Positions 1 to 11,050 of a stretch of 64,000 nt of DNA are shown in pieces. The translations under genes and the position numbers were made by a program. The stretch is taken from NCBI GenBank assembly GCA_030038235.1, contig JASHPE010000191.1, positions 1-64,000 on the forward strand, in the 5' to 3' direction. Each line of letters begins with the position of its first letter. Within the stretch, counting starts at the first letter, position 1. The DNA comes from Terriglobia bacterium. Lineage in GTDB: Bacteria > Acidobacteriota > Terriglobia > UBA7540. The notes beneath the pieces are model-generated. The model was not told the origin of the DNA, made no database searches, and was given only the letters and a program-made list of their open reading frames with translations.

Positions 1-1
1 C

Positions 2-70
2 GAGACAGCAGTTATCGAGGAGCTTCCCGGTGTTGGGCTGAACTTATTTCCGGTGAAGGACCGGAACTAG
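2..70 (+). CDS. 3' end of an upstream CDS, truncated by window edge, product unknown
   Basis: Open frame ETAVIEELPGVGLNLFPVKDRN* running in from the left edge and stopping just upstream of carB. Confidence 0.35.
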   Translation, partial: ETAVIEELPGVGLNLFPVKDRN

Positions 71-129
71 TCGCGCGAGCTTGAACGTCCGACCCTCGAC
101 CTTGAACTTTCGACTTTTCGACTTATTTC

Positions 130-3100
130 ATGCCTAAACGAACTGACATCAAGAAGATCCTCATCATCGGCTCCGGCCCGATCATCATCGGCCAGGCTTG
201 CGAATTCGATTACTCCGGCGCCCAGGCTTGCAAAGCTCTGCGCGCCGAAGGTTATGAAGTGGTGCTGGTGAATTCCAACCCGGCCACCATCATGACCGAT
301 CCCGAATTCGCCCATCGCACCTACATCGAGCCGCTTACGGTCGAGTATCTCGACGCCATCATGGCGCGCGAGCGTCCGGACGCGGTGCTGCCGACCGTCG
401 GCGGCCAGACGGCCTTGAATCTGGCTGTCGACCTCGCTCGCCATGGCGTCCTGGAGCGTCACGGCGTGCAATTGATCGGCGCTTCGCTGAAGGCCATCAA
501 AATGGCCGAAGACCGCATGCTCTTCAAGAACGCCATGCGCGATATCGGCCTTGAGGTGCCTGGCAGTTCGCTCGCCCACAGCGAGGAAGACGCGAAAGTG
601 GCCGCCGAGCAGCTCGGCTTCCCGCTGATCATCCGGCCATCGTTTACCCTGGGCGGCACCGGCGCAGGCATAGCCTACAACCTGGAAGAATTTGAGGAGA
701 TCGTACACTGGGGTCTGCAGGCGAGTCCCGTTCACGAAGTGCTGGTGGAAGAGTCCGTGCTGGGCTGGAAAGAGTTTGAGCTTGAGGTGATGCGCGATCG
801 GGCCGACAACGCGGTTGTTGTGTGCTCGATTGAGAATTTCGATCCCATGGGCGTGCATACCGGCGACTCGATTACGGTGGCGCCCGTACAGACGCTCACC
901 GACAAGGAATATCAGCGCATGCGCGACGCCGCCTTCGCCGTGATTCGCGCCGTGGGCGTCGAGACGGGCGGGTCGAACATCCAGTTCGCCGTGCATCCGG
1001 AGAACGGACGGATGGTGGTGATCGAGATGAATCCGCGCGTTTCGCGCAGCTCAGCGCTGGCGTCCAAGGCCACCGGCTTCCCGATCGCCAAGATTGCCGC
1101 TCGGCTGGCGGTAGGCTACACGCTCAACGAAATTCCCAACGATATCACGCAGAAGACGCCCTCCTGCTTCGAGCCCACGATTGACTACGTGGTGGTGAAG
1201 ATCCCCAAGTGGGCGCGCGAAAAGTTTCCGGACGCCGACCACACCCTGGGCCCGCAGATGAAGTCGGTGGGCGAGGTGATGGCCATCGGCCGCACGTTCA
1301 AGGAAGCGCTGATGAAGGGCATCCGGTCGCTCGAGACCGGCCGCAAAACGCCGAAGCCGCCTTCGACTCCGGAAGATCTGAAGCGTCGCCTGACTGTGCC
1401 GCATCCCGAGCGGCTCTGGGATCTCTTTTTTGCTCTCTCGACCGGCCACAGCGTCGAGTCGCTCTATGAAGTCACCAAGATCGATCCGTGGTTCTTGGGC
1501 CAGATGCAGCAGATCGTCGAACTGCAAGGCGAACTCAAGGGTCACAGCGCAACTTCGGTGCCGGCGCCGCTGCTCTACAAGGCGAAGCAATTCGGCTTGT
1601 CCGACCTGCACCTTGGTGAACTCTGGGGCACGACGGGCGCGGAGGTGCGCCAGCAACGCATCAGGCGCGGCGTGCGCCCTGTGTTCAAACGCGTGGACAC
1701 GTGCGCCGCCGAATTCGAGTCGTTCACGCCCTATCTCTATTCGAGCTACGAGGAAGAGGACGAGGCCGAGCCTACCGACAAGCGCAAGATTATGATCCTC
1801 GGCAGCGGCCCAAACCGCATCGGGCAGGGAATTGAGTTCGATTACTGCTGCGTGCACGCCTCTTTTGCGCTGAAGGAAGACGGGTGCGAGACGATCATGG
1901 TGAATTGCAATCCCGAGACCGTCTCCACCGATTACGACACGTCCGACCGCCTCTACTTCGAACCGCTGACCTTCGAAGACGTGATGGCGATCGTAGATGA
2001 AGAGAGGCCTGAAGGCGTGATCGTGCAGTTCGGCGGCCAGACGCCGCTGAATCTGGCCAAGGAACTGGAAGCGGCAGGCGTGCCGATCATCGGCACCTCG
2101 CCGAAATCCATCGATCTTGCGGAAGACCGCAAGCATTTCGGTAGTCTGCTCGCGCGCATGGGCATTCCTCAGCCCGAGAACGGCGGCGCCATGAATGTGG
2201 AGGAGGCGCGCGCGATCGCCAACGAGATCGGCTATCCGGTCCTGGTGCGTCCTTCATACGTACTGGGCGGGCGTGCCATGGTGATCGCCTACGACGAGGA
2301 GACGCTGACGGAATACGTCCGCCGCGCCGAGGAATTGCAGCAGGCCTTCCCGATCCTTGTCGATCGCTTTCTCGAGGCCGCGACCGAGGTCGACGTGGAC
2401 GCGCTCTCCGACGGCCAGGACGTGGTTATTGCCGGCATCATGGAGCACATCGAAGAAGCGGGCATCCATTCCGGCGACAGCTCCTGCTGCCTGCCGGTCT
2501 TCGAGATCGACGAGCGTGAGCGTCAGACGCTCCGCGAATACACGGTGAAACTCGCGCTCGAGTTGGGCGTCGTCGGCCTGATGAATGTGCAGTACGCCAT
2601 CCAGAATGGCAAAGTATACGTGTTGGAAGTGAATCCGCGAGCCTCGCGGACGGTGCCTTACGTCAGCAAGGCGACCGGCGTGCCGCTCGCGAAAATTGCG
2701 GCCCGCTTGATGATCGGGCGCAAGCTGCGCGAGTTTGGTCTGGAAGGCGAACTCGCGGTGCAGCACCACTTCGTGAAGTCGCCCGTGTTTCCGTTCATCA
2801 AGCTGGCGGGCGCGGACACGATCCTCGGCCCGGAGATGAAGTCCACGGGAGAAGTCATGGGGACGGCCTCGAGCTTCGGTCTGGCCTTCGCCAAAGCGCA
2901 GCTCGCCGCAGGCCAGCGTATCCCAGACGAGGGTCGCGTATTCTTCTCCGTGAACGACCACGACAAGCCCCACGCTGTCAACATCGCGCGCGATCTGCTC
3001 AATCTGGGATTCAAGCTTGCCGCGACGCGCGGTACCGCTGAGTACCTGCGCACGGCGGGTCTGGCGGTCGAGCGGGTCAACAAGGTGAACGAAGGCCGTC

Positions 3101-3348
3101 CTAACGTCGCGGATCTCGTCAAGAGCGGGAAAATCGATCTCATCATCAACACGCCCCTCGGGCGGGCATCGCACTTTGACGAGCGCTCAATCCGGCGGGC
3201 TGCGATTCAGCAAGGAATCACCTGCATCACCACGCTTTCCGCGGCGGTGGCGGCAGTGCAGGGCATCCGCGCGCAACGTCTGGGTGGGATTCAGGTGGAG
3301 TGCTTGCAAGAGCTGCATCGGAAGCAGGAGGTAAACTCAGAACGATGA
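130..3348 (+). CDS. carB: Carbamoyl-phosphate synthase large subunit
   Basis: 1072 aa; [58 protein letters not shown] plus second ATP-grasp half ([30 protein letters not shown]). Confidence 0.98.
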   Translation: MPKRTDIKKILIIGSGPIIIGQACEFDYSGAQACKALRAEGYEVVLVNSNPATIMTDPEFAHRTYIEPLTVEYLDAIMARERPDAVLPTVGGQTALNLAVDLARHGVLERHGVQLIGASLKAIKMAEDRMLFKNAMRDIGLEVPGSSLAHSEEDAKVAAEQLGFPLIIRPSFTLGGTGAGIAYNLEEFEEIVHWGLQASPVHEVLVEESVLGWKEFELEVMRDRADNAVVVCSIENFDPMGVHTGDSITVAPVQTLTDKEYQRMRDAAFAVIRAVGVETGGSNIQFAVHPENGRMVVIEMNPRVSRSSALASKATGFPIAKIAARLAVGYTLNEIPNDITQKTPSCFEPTIDYVVVKIPKWAREKFPDADHTLGPQMKSVGEVMAIGRTFKEALMKGIRSLETGRKTPKPPSTPEDLKRRLTVPHPERLWDLFFALSTGHSVESLYEVTKIDPWFLGQMQQIVELQGELKGHSATSVPAPLLYKAKQFGLSDLHLGELWGTTGAEVRQQRIRRGVRPVFKRVDTCAAEFESFTPYLYSSYEEEDEAEPTDKRKIMILGSGPNRIGQGIEFDYCCVHASFALKEDGCETIMVNCNPETVSTDYDTSDRLYFEPLTFEDVMAIVDEERPEGVIVQFGGQTPLNLAKELEAAGVPIIGTSPKSIDLAEDRKHFGSLLARMGIPQPENGGAMNVEEARAIANEIGYPVLVRPSYVLGGRAMVIAYDEETLTEYVRRAEELQQAFPILVDRFLEAATEVDVDALSDGQDVVIAGIMEHIEEAGIHSGDSSCCLPVFEIDERERQTLREYTVKLALELGVVGLMNVQYAIQNGKVYVLEVNPRASRTVPYVSKATGVPLAKIAARLMIGRKLREFGLEGELAVQHHFVKSPVFPFIKLAGADTILGPEMKSTGEVMGTASSFGLAFAKAQLAAGQRIPDEGRVFFSVNDHDKPHAVNIARDLLNLGFKLAATRGTAEYLRTAGLAVERVNKVNEGRPNVADLVKSGKIDLIINTPLGRASHFDERSIRRAAIQQGITCITTLSAAVAAVQGIRAQRLGGIQVECLQELHRKQEVNSER

Positions 3349-3364
3349 AGGATGAATAATGAAT
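3341..3364 (+). repeat. Left arm of 24-bp inverted repeat flanking the four-helix-bundle pseudogene
   Basis: aacgatgaaggatgaataatgaat; pairs with 3749-3772 with one mismatch. Confidence 0.9.
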
Positions 3365-3378
3365 AGGGAACGGCATAG

Positions 3379-3736
3379 CGAACGACGAAGCCCACGATCT
3401 TGAGCGACGAACGAAGCGCTGGGCCTCGGCCGATCATCCGGTTGTATTCGACGCTGCCCCGGACCACCGAAGCGCAGGTGATCGGAAAGCAGGCGTTGCG
3501 GAGTGGAACGTCGGTAGGTGCCCACTACCGCGAAGCCATTCGAGCTCGGTCCAACGCGGAGTTTGTCAGTAAGATCGAATGTGGACTTCAAGAGTTGGAA
3601 GAACACGATACTGGCTGCAACTCATGTCTGATCCGGCATCATGAAGCCCGAGAGATTGCAGGATTTGTTTCGCGAGGCTGAACTGACTTCAATCTTCGTG
3701 GCCTCGGCCAAGACAGCGAAGAGAGGGACTCGATGA
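3379..3736 (+). pseudogene. Degraded four-helix-bundle protein (23S rRNA intervening-sequence/S23-type family)
   Basis: Family-like segments in three frames: DLERRTKRWA, then IIRLYSTLPRTTEAQVIGKQALRSGTSVGAHYREAIRARSNAEFVSKIECGLQELEE, then YWLQLMSDP, then MKPERLQDLFREAELTSIFVASAKTAKRGTR*. Confidence 0.7.
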
Positions 3737-3748
3737 AAGCAGGCATTC

Positions 3749-3772
3749 ATTCATTATTCATCGTTCATCGTT
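3749..3772 (-). repeat. Right arm of 24-bp inverted repeat
   Basis: attcattattcatcgttcatcgtt; reverse complement aacgatgaacgatgaataatgaat. Ends 4 nt before the dapA-like ATG. Confidence 0.9.
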
Positions 3773-3776
3773 TTTT

Positions 3777-4691
3777 ATGAGCCCGAAACAAATCATCGAT
3801 CGCTTGCGTGGCATCATGCCGCCGCTGGTCACCCCTTTCAATAAGCGGGGTGAGGTCGACGAAGGCGCGTATCGAGCGAATCTCGAGCGCTACACGGGCT
3901 CGGGCCTAGCCGGTGTCGTGGTTGCCGGAACCACGGGCGAAGCTCCGTTCCTCACGCCGGAAGAGCGGCTTCGTCTGACGGAAATCGCGCGCGAGGTGAT
4001 GAAGCCCGATGAGCTGGTCGTGGCCGGCACCGGACTTGAAAGCACTCGAGGGACGATCGAACTGAGTCGCGAAGCGGTGAAACGCGGTGCTGACGTGGTC
4101 CTGGTGCTGACGCCCGGATACTATCGCGCCAAGATGGACGCACCTGCGTTGCTCGCGCACTTCTTCGCCGTTGCCGATGCTTTGCGGCGGCCTGTGTTGC
4201 TCTACTCGATCCCACAGTGCGCCGGGACGAAAATGCCGGTGGAAGTGATCGCGGTTCTGGCGCGCCATAAGAACATTGCGGGCCTCAAGGAAAGCTCGGG
4301 CGACCTCGAATACGTGCGCGCGATTCTGAGCCGTGTTCCGCGCGACTTCCGCGTGTTTTCCGGCAACGTGCCGATTTTGCTCGACGTGCTGCGCGCCGGA
4401 GGCGCCGGCGGCATCATGGGCCAGGCTTGTTTCGCGCCCGAGCTCTGCGTTGCCTTCTATGATGCGTGGCGCCAGGGACAACAGGAACGGGCCGAGGAGT
4501 TGTTTGTGCACCTCGTGCCGCTGGCGGCGGAGGTCAACGTCAGGTACGGCGCGCCTGCGGTCAAGGCGGCGATGGACCTTGCCGGATACCGGGGCGGCGA
4601 CCCGCGAAGTCCGCTGCTGCCGGTGCCGGCCGCAGCCCGACGATCGATCGCGCGCACGCTCAAGACGTCGCTGGGCGGCTTGTCACTTTAA
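3777..4691 (+). CDS. Dihydrodipicolinate synthase family protein (DapA / 4-hydroxy-2-oxoglutarate aldolase-like)
   Basis: GIMPPLVTPFNKRGEVDEGAYRANLERYTGSGLAGVVVAGTTGEAPFLTPEER and GLKESSGDLEYV; DHDPS/NAL family motifs. Confidence 0.88.
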   Translation: MSPKQIIDRLRGIMPPLVTPFNKRGEVDEGAYRANLERYTGSGLAGVVVAGTTGEAPFLTPEERLRLTEIAREVMKPDELVVAGTGLESTRGTIELSREAVKRGADVVLVLTPGYYRAKMDAPALLAHFFAVADALRRPVLLYSIPQCAGTKMPVEVIAVLARHKNIAGLKESSGDLEYVRAILSRVPRDFRVFSGNVPILLDVLRAGGAGGIMGQACFAPELCVAFYDAWRQGQQERAEELFVHLVPLAAEVNVRYGAPAVKAAMDLAGYRGGDPRSPLLPVPAAARRSIARTLKTSLGGLSL

Positions 4692-4719
4692 GCTCTCCGT
4701 GTTCATCTAAGACTCCCGT

Positions 4720-6369
4720 ATGGATAGCCACTGCATCCCGCAGGCCCGTTTGCCAAAAACCACCGCGTTGTACCACGATTACATCGAGCGCTTTGAACGC
4801 GTCGCCGGGTTTTACGGCGCGGGCTCTCCTTTCGATCCGGCAAGCTTCCGCGAGGTAGCGGCCGGCCTCGATCATCCGGCCAGCATGCGCGCCCAAGTGG
4901 TGCGCATACTCACCCGGCAGAACCAATCCTTCGGCGCAAGCGCCGAGACTCTTGAGAATCTGAGTTTGCTCGGCAATCCCGATACGGTGGCGGTTGTCAC
5001 CGGGCAGCAAGTGGGTTTGTTCTCGGGCCCCGCCTTCACCCTGTACAAAGCTCTTAGTGCGGTGAAGCTCGCTCGACGATTGCGCGACGAGGGGTTGGCC
5101 GCAGTGCCGATCTTTTGGCTTGCGACCGAGGATCATGACCTGGAGGAAGTGGCGTCAACCGCGGTGCTCGATGACGATTACCGGCTGGTGTCGCTGAGCG
5201 ACCCGGGTGTGCGGCCCGCGCCGCACTCGTCTGTGGGGCATGTTCGCCTAAGCGACCAAGTGACGGCCACGCTTGATCGGTTGGAGGCTTCGCTTCCCGG
5301 CGGCGCGGCGCGTGAACAGTTGCTTGCCGATCTGCGCACCGCCTATGTTCCCGGCGCGGGTTGGGGCGAGGCCTTCGCCCGCTTTCTGGCTCGACTGTTC
5401 GGCCGCTGGGGCGTGATCCTGCTCGACGCGCTCGATCCGGACCTACACGAGCTTGCGGCGACCTTTTACGTTAAGGCCGTAACCGGAGCTCGCGAGTTCA
5501 ATAGCCGGGTACGCGTGCGGTCGCAGGCGCTGGTACGCGCCGGATATCACGCTCAGGTGCACGTGGACGATGAATCGTCGCTGCTGTTTGCTTGCCGGGA
5601 AGGGAATCGGACGGCGCTGCGGCTTGCATCCGGTGGCGGCGATTTTGTCCTGGACGGCAATGACCGCGTATCCGCGGAGGAAGTGCGACACCTCGCTGAG
5701 AACGATCCAGTTCGCATTTCGCCCAACGCAATCTTCCGTCCCATCATTCAGGACCGCCTGCTGCCGACCGTCGCTTCGGTCGTTGGCCCGGCGGAGCTGG
5801 CTTATCACGCCCAAAGCGCGGTGCTCTATCCGGCCTTCGGACGCCCGCAACCTGTGATTGCTCCGCGAACCTCATTCACGCTGCTCGATCCCCGGAGCGA
5901 ACGCATACTGAGAACTTACCGCCTGCGTGTTGAGGACGTCTGGCACCCGGAAGACGGGCTTCGCCGGGAGATGGCGGCCGTCGGCTTTGCGGAAGGCTGG
6001 CAGCAGCGTTTGGATGAAAGCGAGCACGAGATCATGCGTGTCCTTGACGCGATGCGTAACGACATCAGCGCCATTGACCCAACGCTGCTCGACGCATCGG
6101 AGCGGGCGCGGCGCCGGACGGCTTATCAGTTCGAAAGATTAAAGGGAAAGATCACCCGCGCTGCTTTTGCGCGCTCCGAGATCCTGCGGCATCACGAGGA
6201 GGCGCTGCGATCTTTTCTGCTGCCGCACAACGAACTCCAGGAGCGCAGCGTGAGCGGCGTGTATTTTCTCGGACGCGCCGGCTACGAGCTGCTTGAAGAG
6301 CTGCTGCCGCTCATCTCCACGGACTCAGCCTGCCATCACACCTTCCGTTTTCAATACGCCGTAGGCTAG
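4720..6369 (+). CDS. bshC: Bacillithiol biosynthesis cysteine-adding enzyme
   Basis: 549 aa with VAVVTGQQVGLFSGPAFTLYKALSAVKLARRL and VPIFWLATEDHDLEEV, typical of BshC. Confidence 0.92.
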   Translation: MDSHCIPQARLPKTTALYHDYIERFERVAGFYGAGSPFDPASFREVAAGLDHPASMRAQVVRILTRQNQSFGASAETLENLSLLGNPDTVAVVTGQQVGLFSGPAFTLYKALSAVKLARRLRDEGLAAVPIFWLATEDHDLEEVASTAVLDDDYRLVSLSDPGVRPAPHSSVGHVRLSDQVTATLDRLEASLPGGAAREQLLADLRTAYVPGAGWGEAFARFLARLFGRWGVILLDALDPDLHELAATFYVKAVTGAREFNSRVRVRSQALVRAGYHAQVHVDDESSLLFACREGNRTALRLASGGGDFVLDGNDRVSAEEVRHLAENDPVRISPNAIFRPIIQDRLLPTVASVVGPAELAYHAQSAVLYPAFGRPQPVIAPRTSFTLLDPRSERILRTYRLRVEDVWHPEDGLRREMAAVGFAEGWQQRLDESEHEIMRVLDAMRNDISAIDPTLLDASERARRRTAYQFERLKGKITRAAFARSEILRHHEEALRSFLLPHNELQERSVSGVYFLGRAGYELLEELLPLISTDSACHHTFRFQYAVG

Positions 6370-6389
6370 ACAAGTCGGACCTTCAACGC

Positions 6390-7166
6390 TCAGCGGACCA
6401 CGCCCTCCATGGGGCTCGACGCGGTGGCGTACAGCTTCTTGGGCATGCGGCCTGCCAGATGCGCCTGGCGGCCGGCCAGCACCGCGTGCTTCATGGCTTC
6501 GGCCATGAGGATCGCATCCTGGGCCGCGGCGATGCCGGTGTTCATGAGCACCGCGTCAGCGCCGAGTTCCATGGCGATGGCGGCGTCCGATGCCGTGCCC
6601 ACGCCGGCATCAAGAATGAGCGGCACTTCGGTGATCCTTTCGCGAAGGATGCGAAGATTGGCGGCGTTCTGGATCCCAAGGCCTGATCCGATCGGCGCTC
6701 CCAGCGGCATCACCGCCGCGGCGCCGGCATCGATCAAGCGGCGCGCGGCGATCAGGTCGTCGTTGGTGTAGGGAAGAACCACGAATCCCTCGCGGACCAG
6801 AGTCTCGGTGGCGCGCACCAGCTCGAAGTTGTCGGGGAAAAGCGTCTTCTCGTCGCCGATCACTTCAACCTTGACCCAGTTCGACAGCCCGACTTCGCGC
6901 GCCAGCCGCGCGGCACGCACGGCCTCGTCCGCGCTGTAGCAGCCTGCCGTGTTGGGCAGAATGAAGTAGCGATCGCGATCGATGTAATCGAGCAGCGACT
7001 CCTTGCCGCGGTCGGTAAGGTTCACACGCCGCACCGCCACGGTCACGATCTCAGCGCCTGACGATTCGAGCGCGCGCGCCGTCTCCTGGAAGCTGCGATA
7101 TTTTCCGGTGCCGACAATCAGTCGCGATCGGAACTCGCGTCCCGCGATGGTAAGCGCATCAGTCAT
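6390..7166 (-). CDS. thiG: Thiazole synthase
   Basis: [81 protein letters not shown]. Confidence 0.95.
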   Translation of the reverse strand: MTDALTIAGREFRSRLIVGTGKYRSFQETARALESSGAEIVTVAVRRVNLTDRGKESLLDYIDRDRYFILPNTAGCYSADEAVRAARLAREVGLSNWVKVEVIGDEKTLFPDNFELVRATETLVREGFVVLPYTNDDLIAARRLIDAGAAAVMPLGAPIGSGLGIQNAANLRILRERITEVPLILDAGVGTASDAAIAMELGADAVLMNTGIAAAQDAILMAEAMKHAVLAGRQAHLAGRMPKKLYATASSPMEGVVR

Positions 7167-7247
7167 GGAAGTCTCCTTCAATCGATTGTACGAGCGCCGT
7201 CGCCGCCTGCCAAGATGTAGGGGCCGCCCTAGATCTGAATTCCGCCG

Positions 7248-8894
7248 TCACTGCTCATCGGGCATCTGCGTTGCGATGATCTTTCCGTTTGGACCGAGTT
7301 CGAGCACCGGCGCGTAGAGGCCGCGGAACTCGCGCCGCCACCAGTCTCCGGTGGCGCGCTTCGTTTTCGAGTCGGTGAACCAGTACTGCCATTCGACGGC
7401 GCGCACTTGCTTGGGTGCGGCCTTCGCAAACGGATTTCCGGCAAAGAGCGTGATCACGGCCGGATCATTCTGGAGCAAGAGCATCTCCGTGCGCACAACC
7501 CACGGGTACTGCCGCCACGTACCCAGCGACGCAAACCACAGGTTCCAGTCAAACCGCGGCTGATACGGTGCGTATAGGCCCGGAGCCTCGTCCAGACGCT
7601 GCGGTTTGTAACGGAAGGGATATGCCACCCAATTCTGACCGTCGTCGCTGCCTTGGAACTCGATTTCGTATCGGGCCGTGGTCATGCTGGCGAACAGACC
7701 GTAGCGATTCGCGATGCGGAAAGGTTCGAGCGCCGCGATAGGATCGAGCGGCACGGGCGGCTGCGGCTGCCAGATCATGATCAACTGAACGAAGGTGGCG
7801 TAGAAGATCCAGATGAGGATCACGGCGCTGAAGACAATGGCCGCCCGATGACGCAATGCCGTCCAGGAGCGCGGCGGAAATCTCGAAGCCGAGGCTGCAT
7901 CCGGGTTCGGGGACGGGACAAGTTCGGCGGATGATGGTGCAGGCACGAGGATGTCGCCGTCGGACGCCGCCGCAGGATGTAGCCCGAGTCGTTCTCGCAG
8001 CCATCGAACCGCGCCCACAATGAAGCGATCATCGAGCAGAAAGATGCCCAGCGCGAGCACAAAGTGATTCAAGAAGGTCAGATTCGCGGTCAGAATGATG
8101 CCGAGCTGAAAGCACGTGACCAGAAAGAATAGTCCCAGACGAAAGGGACGCGGGAAGAACATCAGCCAGACGAGACCCAGCTCGATCGTCAATGTCACCA
8201 GCGCCATCGCCGCGTGAAATCCGTGCGGGAGCTGCTGCGCGTACCAGCCGATCCAGTTAGGCAGCGGCCCGTTCTGGTAATACTGGTCGAGCGCCGTGAG
8301 GTGCCGCCACCCCGGGTCGTGGCTGGCGAGCTTAACGACTCCGGACTCAAAGTAGATGCTCAGCCAGAGCCATTGCAGCATGAAGATGCTGGCGCGCGAG
8401 GGCGGGTCTTTGAGGCCGAGCCGCGGACGCAGGCCGGACGGAGCTGCGAAGAAGCTAAGGAATCCCGCGGCCAGCAGCATGCCGTCGGACTGGTACTCGG
8501 AAAAGTCCTGGCCCACGGCGACGATCGAAAGATACGCGATGAAGCAGACAGCGATCGAAGCCCGCGGCCATAGGTTCAGAATCAGCGCCACCGACGCGAT
8601 CAATCCGACGATCCACAGCGCTGCGAGCGCATGCGATCCGCTACCAATCCAGAGGAGGGAAGGCGTGTACCAGAAACGCTGGGAACCGAACGCGCGCCGG
8701 ACCTCTTCGAGGTAGCCTGCGACCGGCAGGATGCCGTCCGGCCCGATCAATCCGCGGACCTGGAAGGCGTAGGAATAGAAGGCCGAGAAGAAAATGAGGC
8801 CGAGGGCGCGCAGCCACAGCCATCGCGGCCAGAACTTGCCCGGCGGCCCCGAACCGAAAGCCCACTCCGCGATCGATGTTCGTTGGGGACTCAT
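7248..8894 (-). CDS. Lipase maturation factor family membrane protein
   Basis: 548 aa polytopic; FWPRWLWLRALGLIFFSAFYSYAFQVRGLIGPDGILPV, FESGVVKLASHDPGWRHLTALDQYYQNGPLPNWIGWYAQQLP. Confidence 0.88.
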   Translation of the reverse strand: MSPQRTSIAEWAFGSGPPGKFWPRWLWLRALGLIFFSAFYSYAFQVRGLIGPDGILPVAGYLEEVRRAFGSQRFWYTPSLLWIGSGSHALAALWIVGLIASVALILNLWPRASIAVCFIAYLSIVAVGQDFSEYQSDGMLLAAGFLSFFAAPSGLRPRLGLKDPPSRASIFMLQWLWLSIYFESGVVKLASHDPGWRHLTALDQYYQNGPLPNWIGWYAQQLPHGFHAAMALVTLTIELGLVWLMFFPRPFRLGLFFLVTCFQLGIILTANLTFLNHFVLALGIFLLDDRFIVGAVRWLRERLGLHPAAASDGDILVPAPSSAELVPSPNPDAASASRFPPRSWTALRHRAAIVFSAVILIWIFYATFVQLIMIWQPQPPVPLDPIAALEPFRIANRYGLFASMTTARYEIEFQGSDDGQNWVAYPFRYKPQRLDEAPGLYAPYQPRFDWNLWFASLGTWRQYPWVVRTEMLLLQNDPAVITLFAGNPFAKAAPKQVRAVEWQYWFTDSKTKRATGDWWRREFRGLYAPVLELGPNGKIIATQMPDEQ

Positions 8895-8951
8895 GGGAGG
8901 GTGGCGCGCCGGCGACTGGTCGTTCTGAAGCGCCGAGCCTGCCTGAAGAGA

Positions 8952-10862
8952 CTATACCGCGGCTTGTTGGTTGCGACGCTGATAAATCTCCTCAATCACG
9001 TCGCGGTAGCGCTCCTCCACCACCTTGCGCCGGACCTTCTGGGTGGGCGAAAGCTCGCCGGACGCAATAGTGAACTCGGTCGAGAGCAGAGCGATCTGGC
9101 GGACTCGTTCGTGCGGAGGCAGCGGCGCCATCAGGCGCTCCACCTGGTGCTCCATGAAGGCTTGCAGGCTGGGATGGCTCACCATCTGTTCCCGGTTCGT
9201 GCAGGGAATCCCGTGCTCGCGCGCATAGACTTCGAGTAACTGGAAGTTCGGCACGATCAGCGCGCTCACAAACTTGCGCTTGTCGCCGATCACGAGCACC
9301 TGCGCGATGTAAGGCTGGGTTTGGAACAGGTTTTCGAGCTTCTCCGGCGGCACGTACTTTCCGCCCGAGGTCTTGAAAAGGTGTTTCTTGCGCCCGGTGA
9401 TGGAGAGGAACTCGTCCCCATCGAGCATGCCGAGGTCGCCTGTGTGAAACCATCCATCCACGAAGGCTTCGCGATTCTCATCGTCGAGCTTGTAATAACC
9501 GGGCGAGACGTTAGGTCCGCGTACCAGGATTTCACGGCCGACGGTGCCTTCTTCATTCGAGTAGTCCTCACCGAGACGCACCTCCACGCCCGGAATCACG
9601 GGGCCGACTGTGCCCAGACGTGTACGATTCGGGAGGTTGACGGCAATCACCGGGGAGGTTTCAGTGAGGCCATAGCCCTCGTAGACCTTCAGTCCGACGG
9701 CCCAGAAGAAGCGCGCAATGTCCGGCGAAAGCGGCGCCGAGCCCGACATCATGATTCGCATGCGCCCACCCAGGCGCTCTCGAATCTTCGAAAAGACCAG
9801 GCGATCCGCCAAACGGCGCTTCAAGTCGAGACCGAAAGGCAACTTCCGCCCTTCCAGCCGGTAGGGGACCGTTTTTTCCCCCACACCCACGGCCCAACGG
9901 AAGATCTTTTGCTTCGAGGAAGGACCATGAACGATCATGCTCTCCACACGTTCGTGCACGCGCTCCAGCACCCGGGGCACAACGGCCATCAGGGTGGGCC
10001 GGACTTCGAGGAGATTCTGCGGCAGAGCATCGAAGCTTTCGGCGTACGCGATGCAAACGCCGGTTGAAAAACAGGCGAAATCGAGCATGCGTTGGAAGAT
10101 GTGGGACAGAGGCAGGAACGACATTTCCATGCCCCGCAGCTCCGAAGGGAACAATTGAACCGCCGCCTCGACATTGGAGGCGATGTTGGCGTGAGTAAGA
10201 ATCACGCCCTTGGGCTTGCCCGTGGTGCCGGACGTGTAGAGGATTGTGGCCACGTCCTGCGGCCTGGCCTTGCGAGCCGAATCGCGGAAGCGGGTCACCG
10301 CTTCGTCCTGGACCGGCGCGCCACGGACGACCTCCCACCACTGCTGGACGCCGGCGGTCGACGCCGCATTCACGGGATCCATCGCCAGCACGAAGCGCAA
10401 GTCGGGCAGTTGCGTGCTGATGTTGCAAATCTTGCGGAGCTGGTCGCCCGTCGAGACTACAATGCCCCGAGATCCCGAGTCGCGCAGGATGTATTCCAGG
10501 TCATCTTCGAGCAGCGTGGGATAAATGGGCACCGTGATGGCGCCCAGGCCAAGTGCGGCGTAGTCGGTCAGAGCCCATTCCACGCGATTGTCTGACAGGA
10601 TTGCGAGACGGTCGCCCGCCGAGAGGCCGAGATTCTCCAACCCCTTTGCCAGCGCCGCGACCGTCCGAAGCGCTTCCTCCGACGATACGGGCTTATAGGC
10701 GCCATCCCTCTTGGCAAGAAATGCGTCCGGCCTGGGGTAGCGCTCGATGGACGTGAGGAACAGCTCGTTCAGAGTGGTGATCGGCTCGGGGCTGGACATT
10801 CTGAAAGACCGCGCTCTGTGCCCACTGCGGGCTCGACGAACTTCCGAAGGTCCGAGTGGCAA
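8952..10862 (-). CDS. fadD: Long-chain acyl-CoA synthetase (AMP-forming)
   Basis: ATILYTSGTTGKPKGVILTHANI, YEGYGLTETSPVIAVN, GWFHTGDLGMLDGDEFLSITGRKKHLFKTSGGKYV. Start may lie at the internal MSSPEPITTLNE. Confidence 0.92.
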   Translation of the reverse strand: MPLGPSEVRRARSGHRARSFRMSSPEPITTLNELFLTSIERYPRPDAFLAKRDGAYKPVSSEEALRTVAALAKGLENLGLSAGDRLAILSDNRVEWALTDYAALGLGAITVPIYPTLLEDDLEYILRDSGSRGIVVSTGDQLRKICNISTQLPDLRFVLAMDPVNAASTAGVQQWWEVVRGAPVQDEAVTRFRDSARKARPQDVATILYTSGTTGKPKGVILTHANIASNVEAAVQLFPSELRGMEMSFLPLSHIFQRMLDFACFSTGVCIAYAESFDALPQNLLEVRPTLMAVVPRVLERVHERVESMIVHGPSSKQKIFRWAVGVGEKTVPYRLEGRKLPFGLDLKRRLADRLVFSKIRERLGGRMRIMMSGSAPLSPDIARFFWAVGLKVYEGYGLTETSPVIAVNLPNRTRLGTVGPVIPGVEVRLGEDYSNEEGTVGREILVRGPNVSPGYYKLDDENREAFVDGWFHTGDLGMLDGDEFLSITGRKKHLFKTSGGKYVPPEKLENLFQTQPYIAQVLVIGDKRKFVSALIVPNFQLLEVYAREHGIPCTNREQMVSHPSLQAFMEHQVERLMAPLPPHERVRQIALLSTEFTIASGELSPTQKVRRKVVEERYRDVIEEIYQRRNQQAAV

Positions 10863-11050
10863 TGCTTGAGTTGACCTCGGGCCGCGTCCCTCGAGTACGA
10901 GTCTGGTGAACTGCGTCGCGCCGGGTCGTGTTTACTCTAGCACTGATCGGTCAAAAAGGGGGATAGATCAGCTATGTGATGGCGTTACGAACAATCACTT
11001 TGACAGCCCCGAAGGCACCCACAACCGACTACCGGCCACCGACCGCCGCC

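Noticed and set aside
7167-7250. Possible TPP riboswitch upstream of thiG
   Set aside because: Spacer is too short and lacks the conserved CUGAGA/thi-box pattern.
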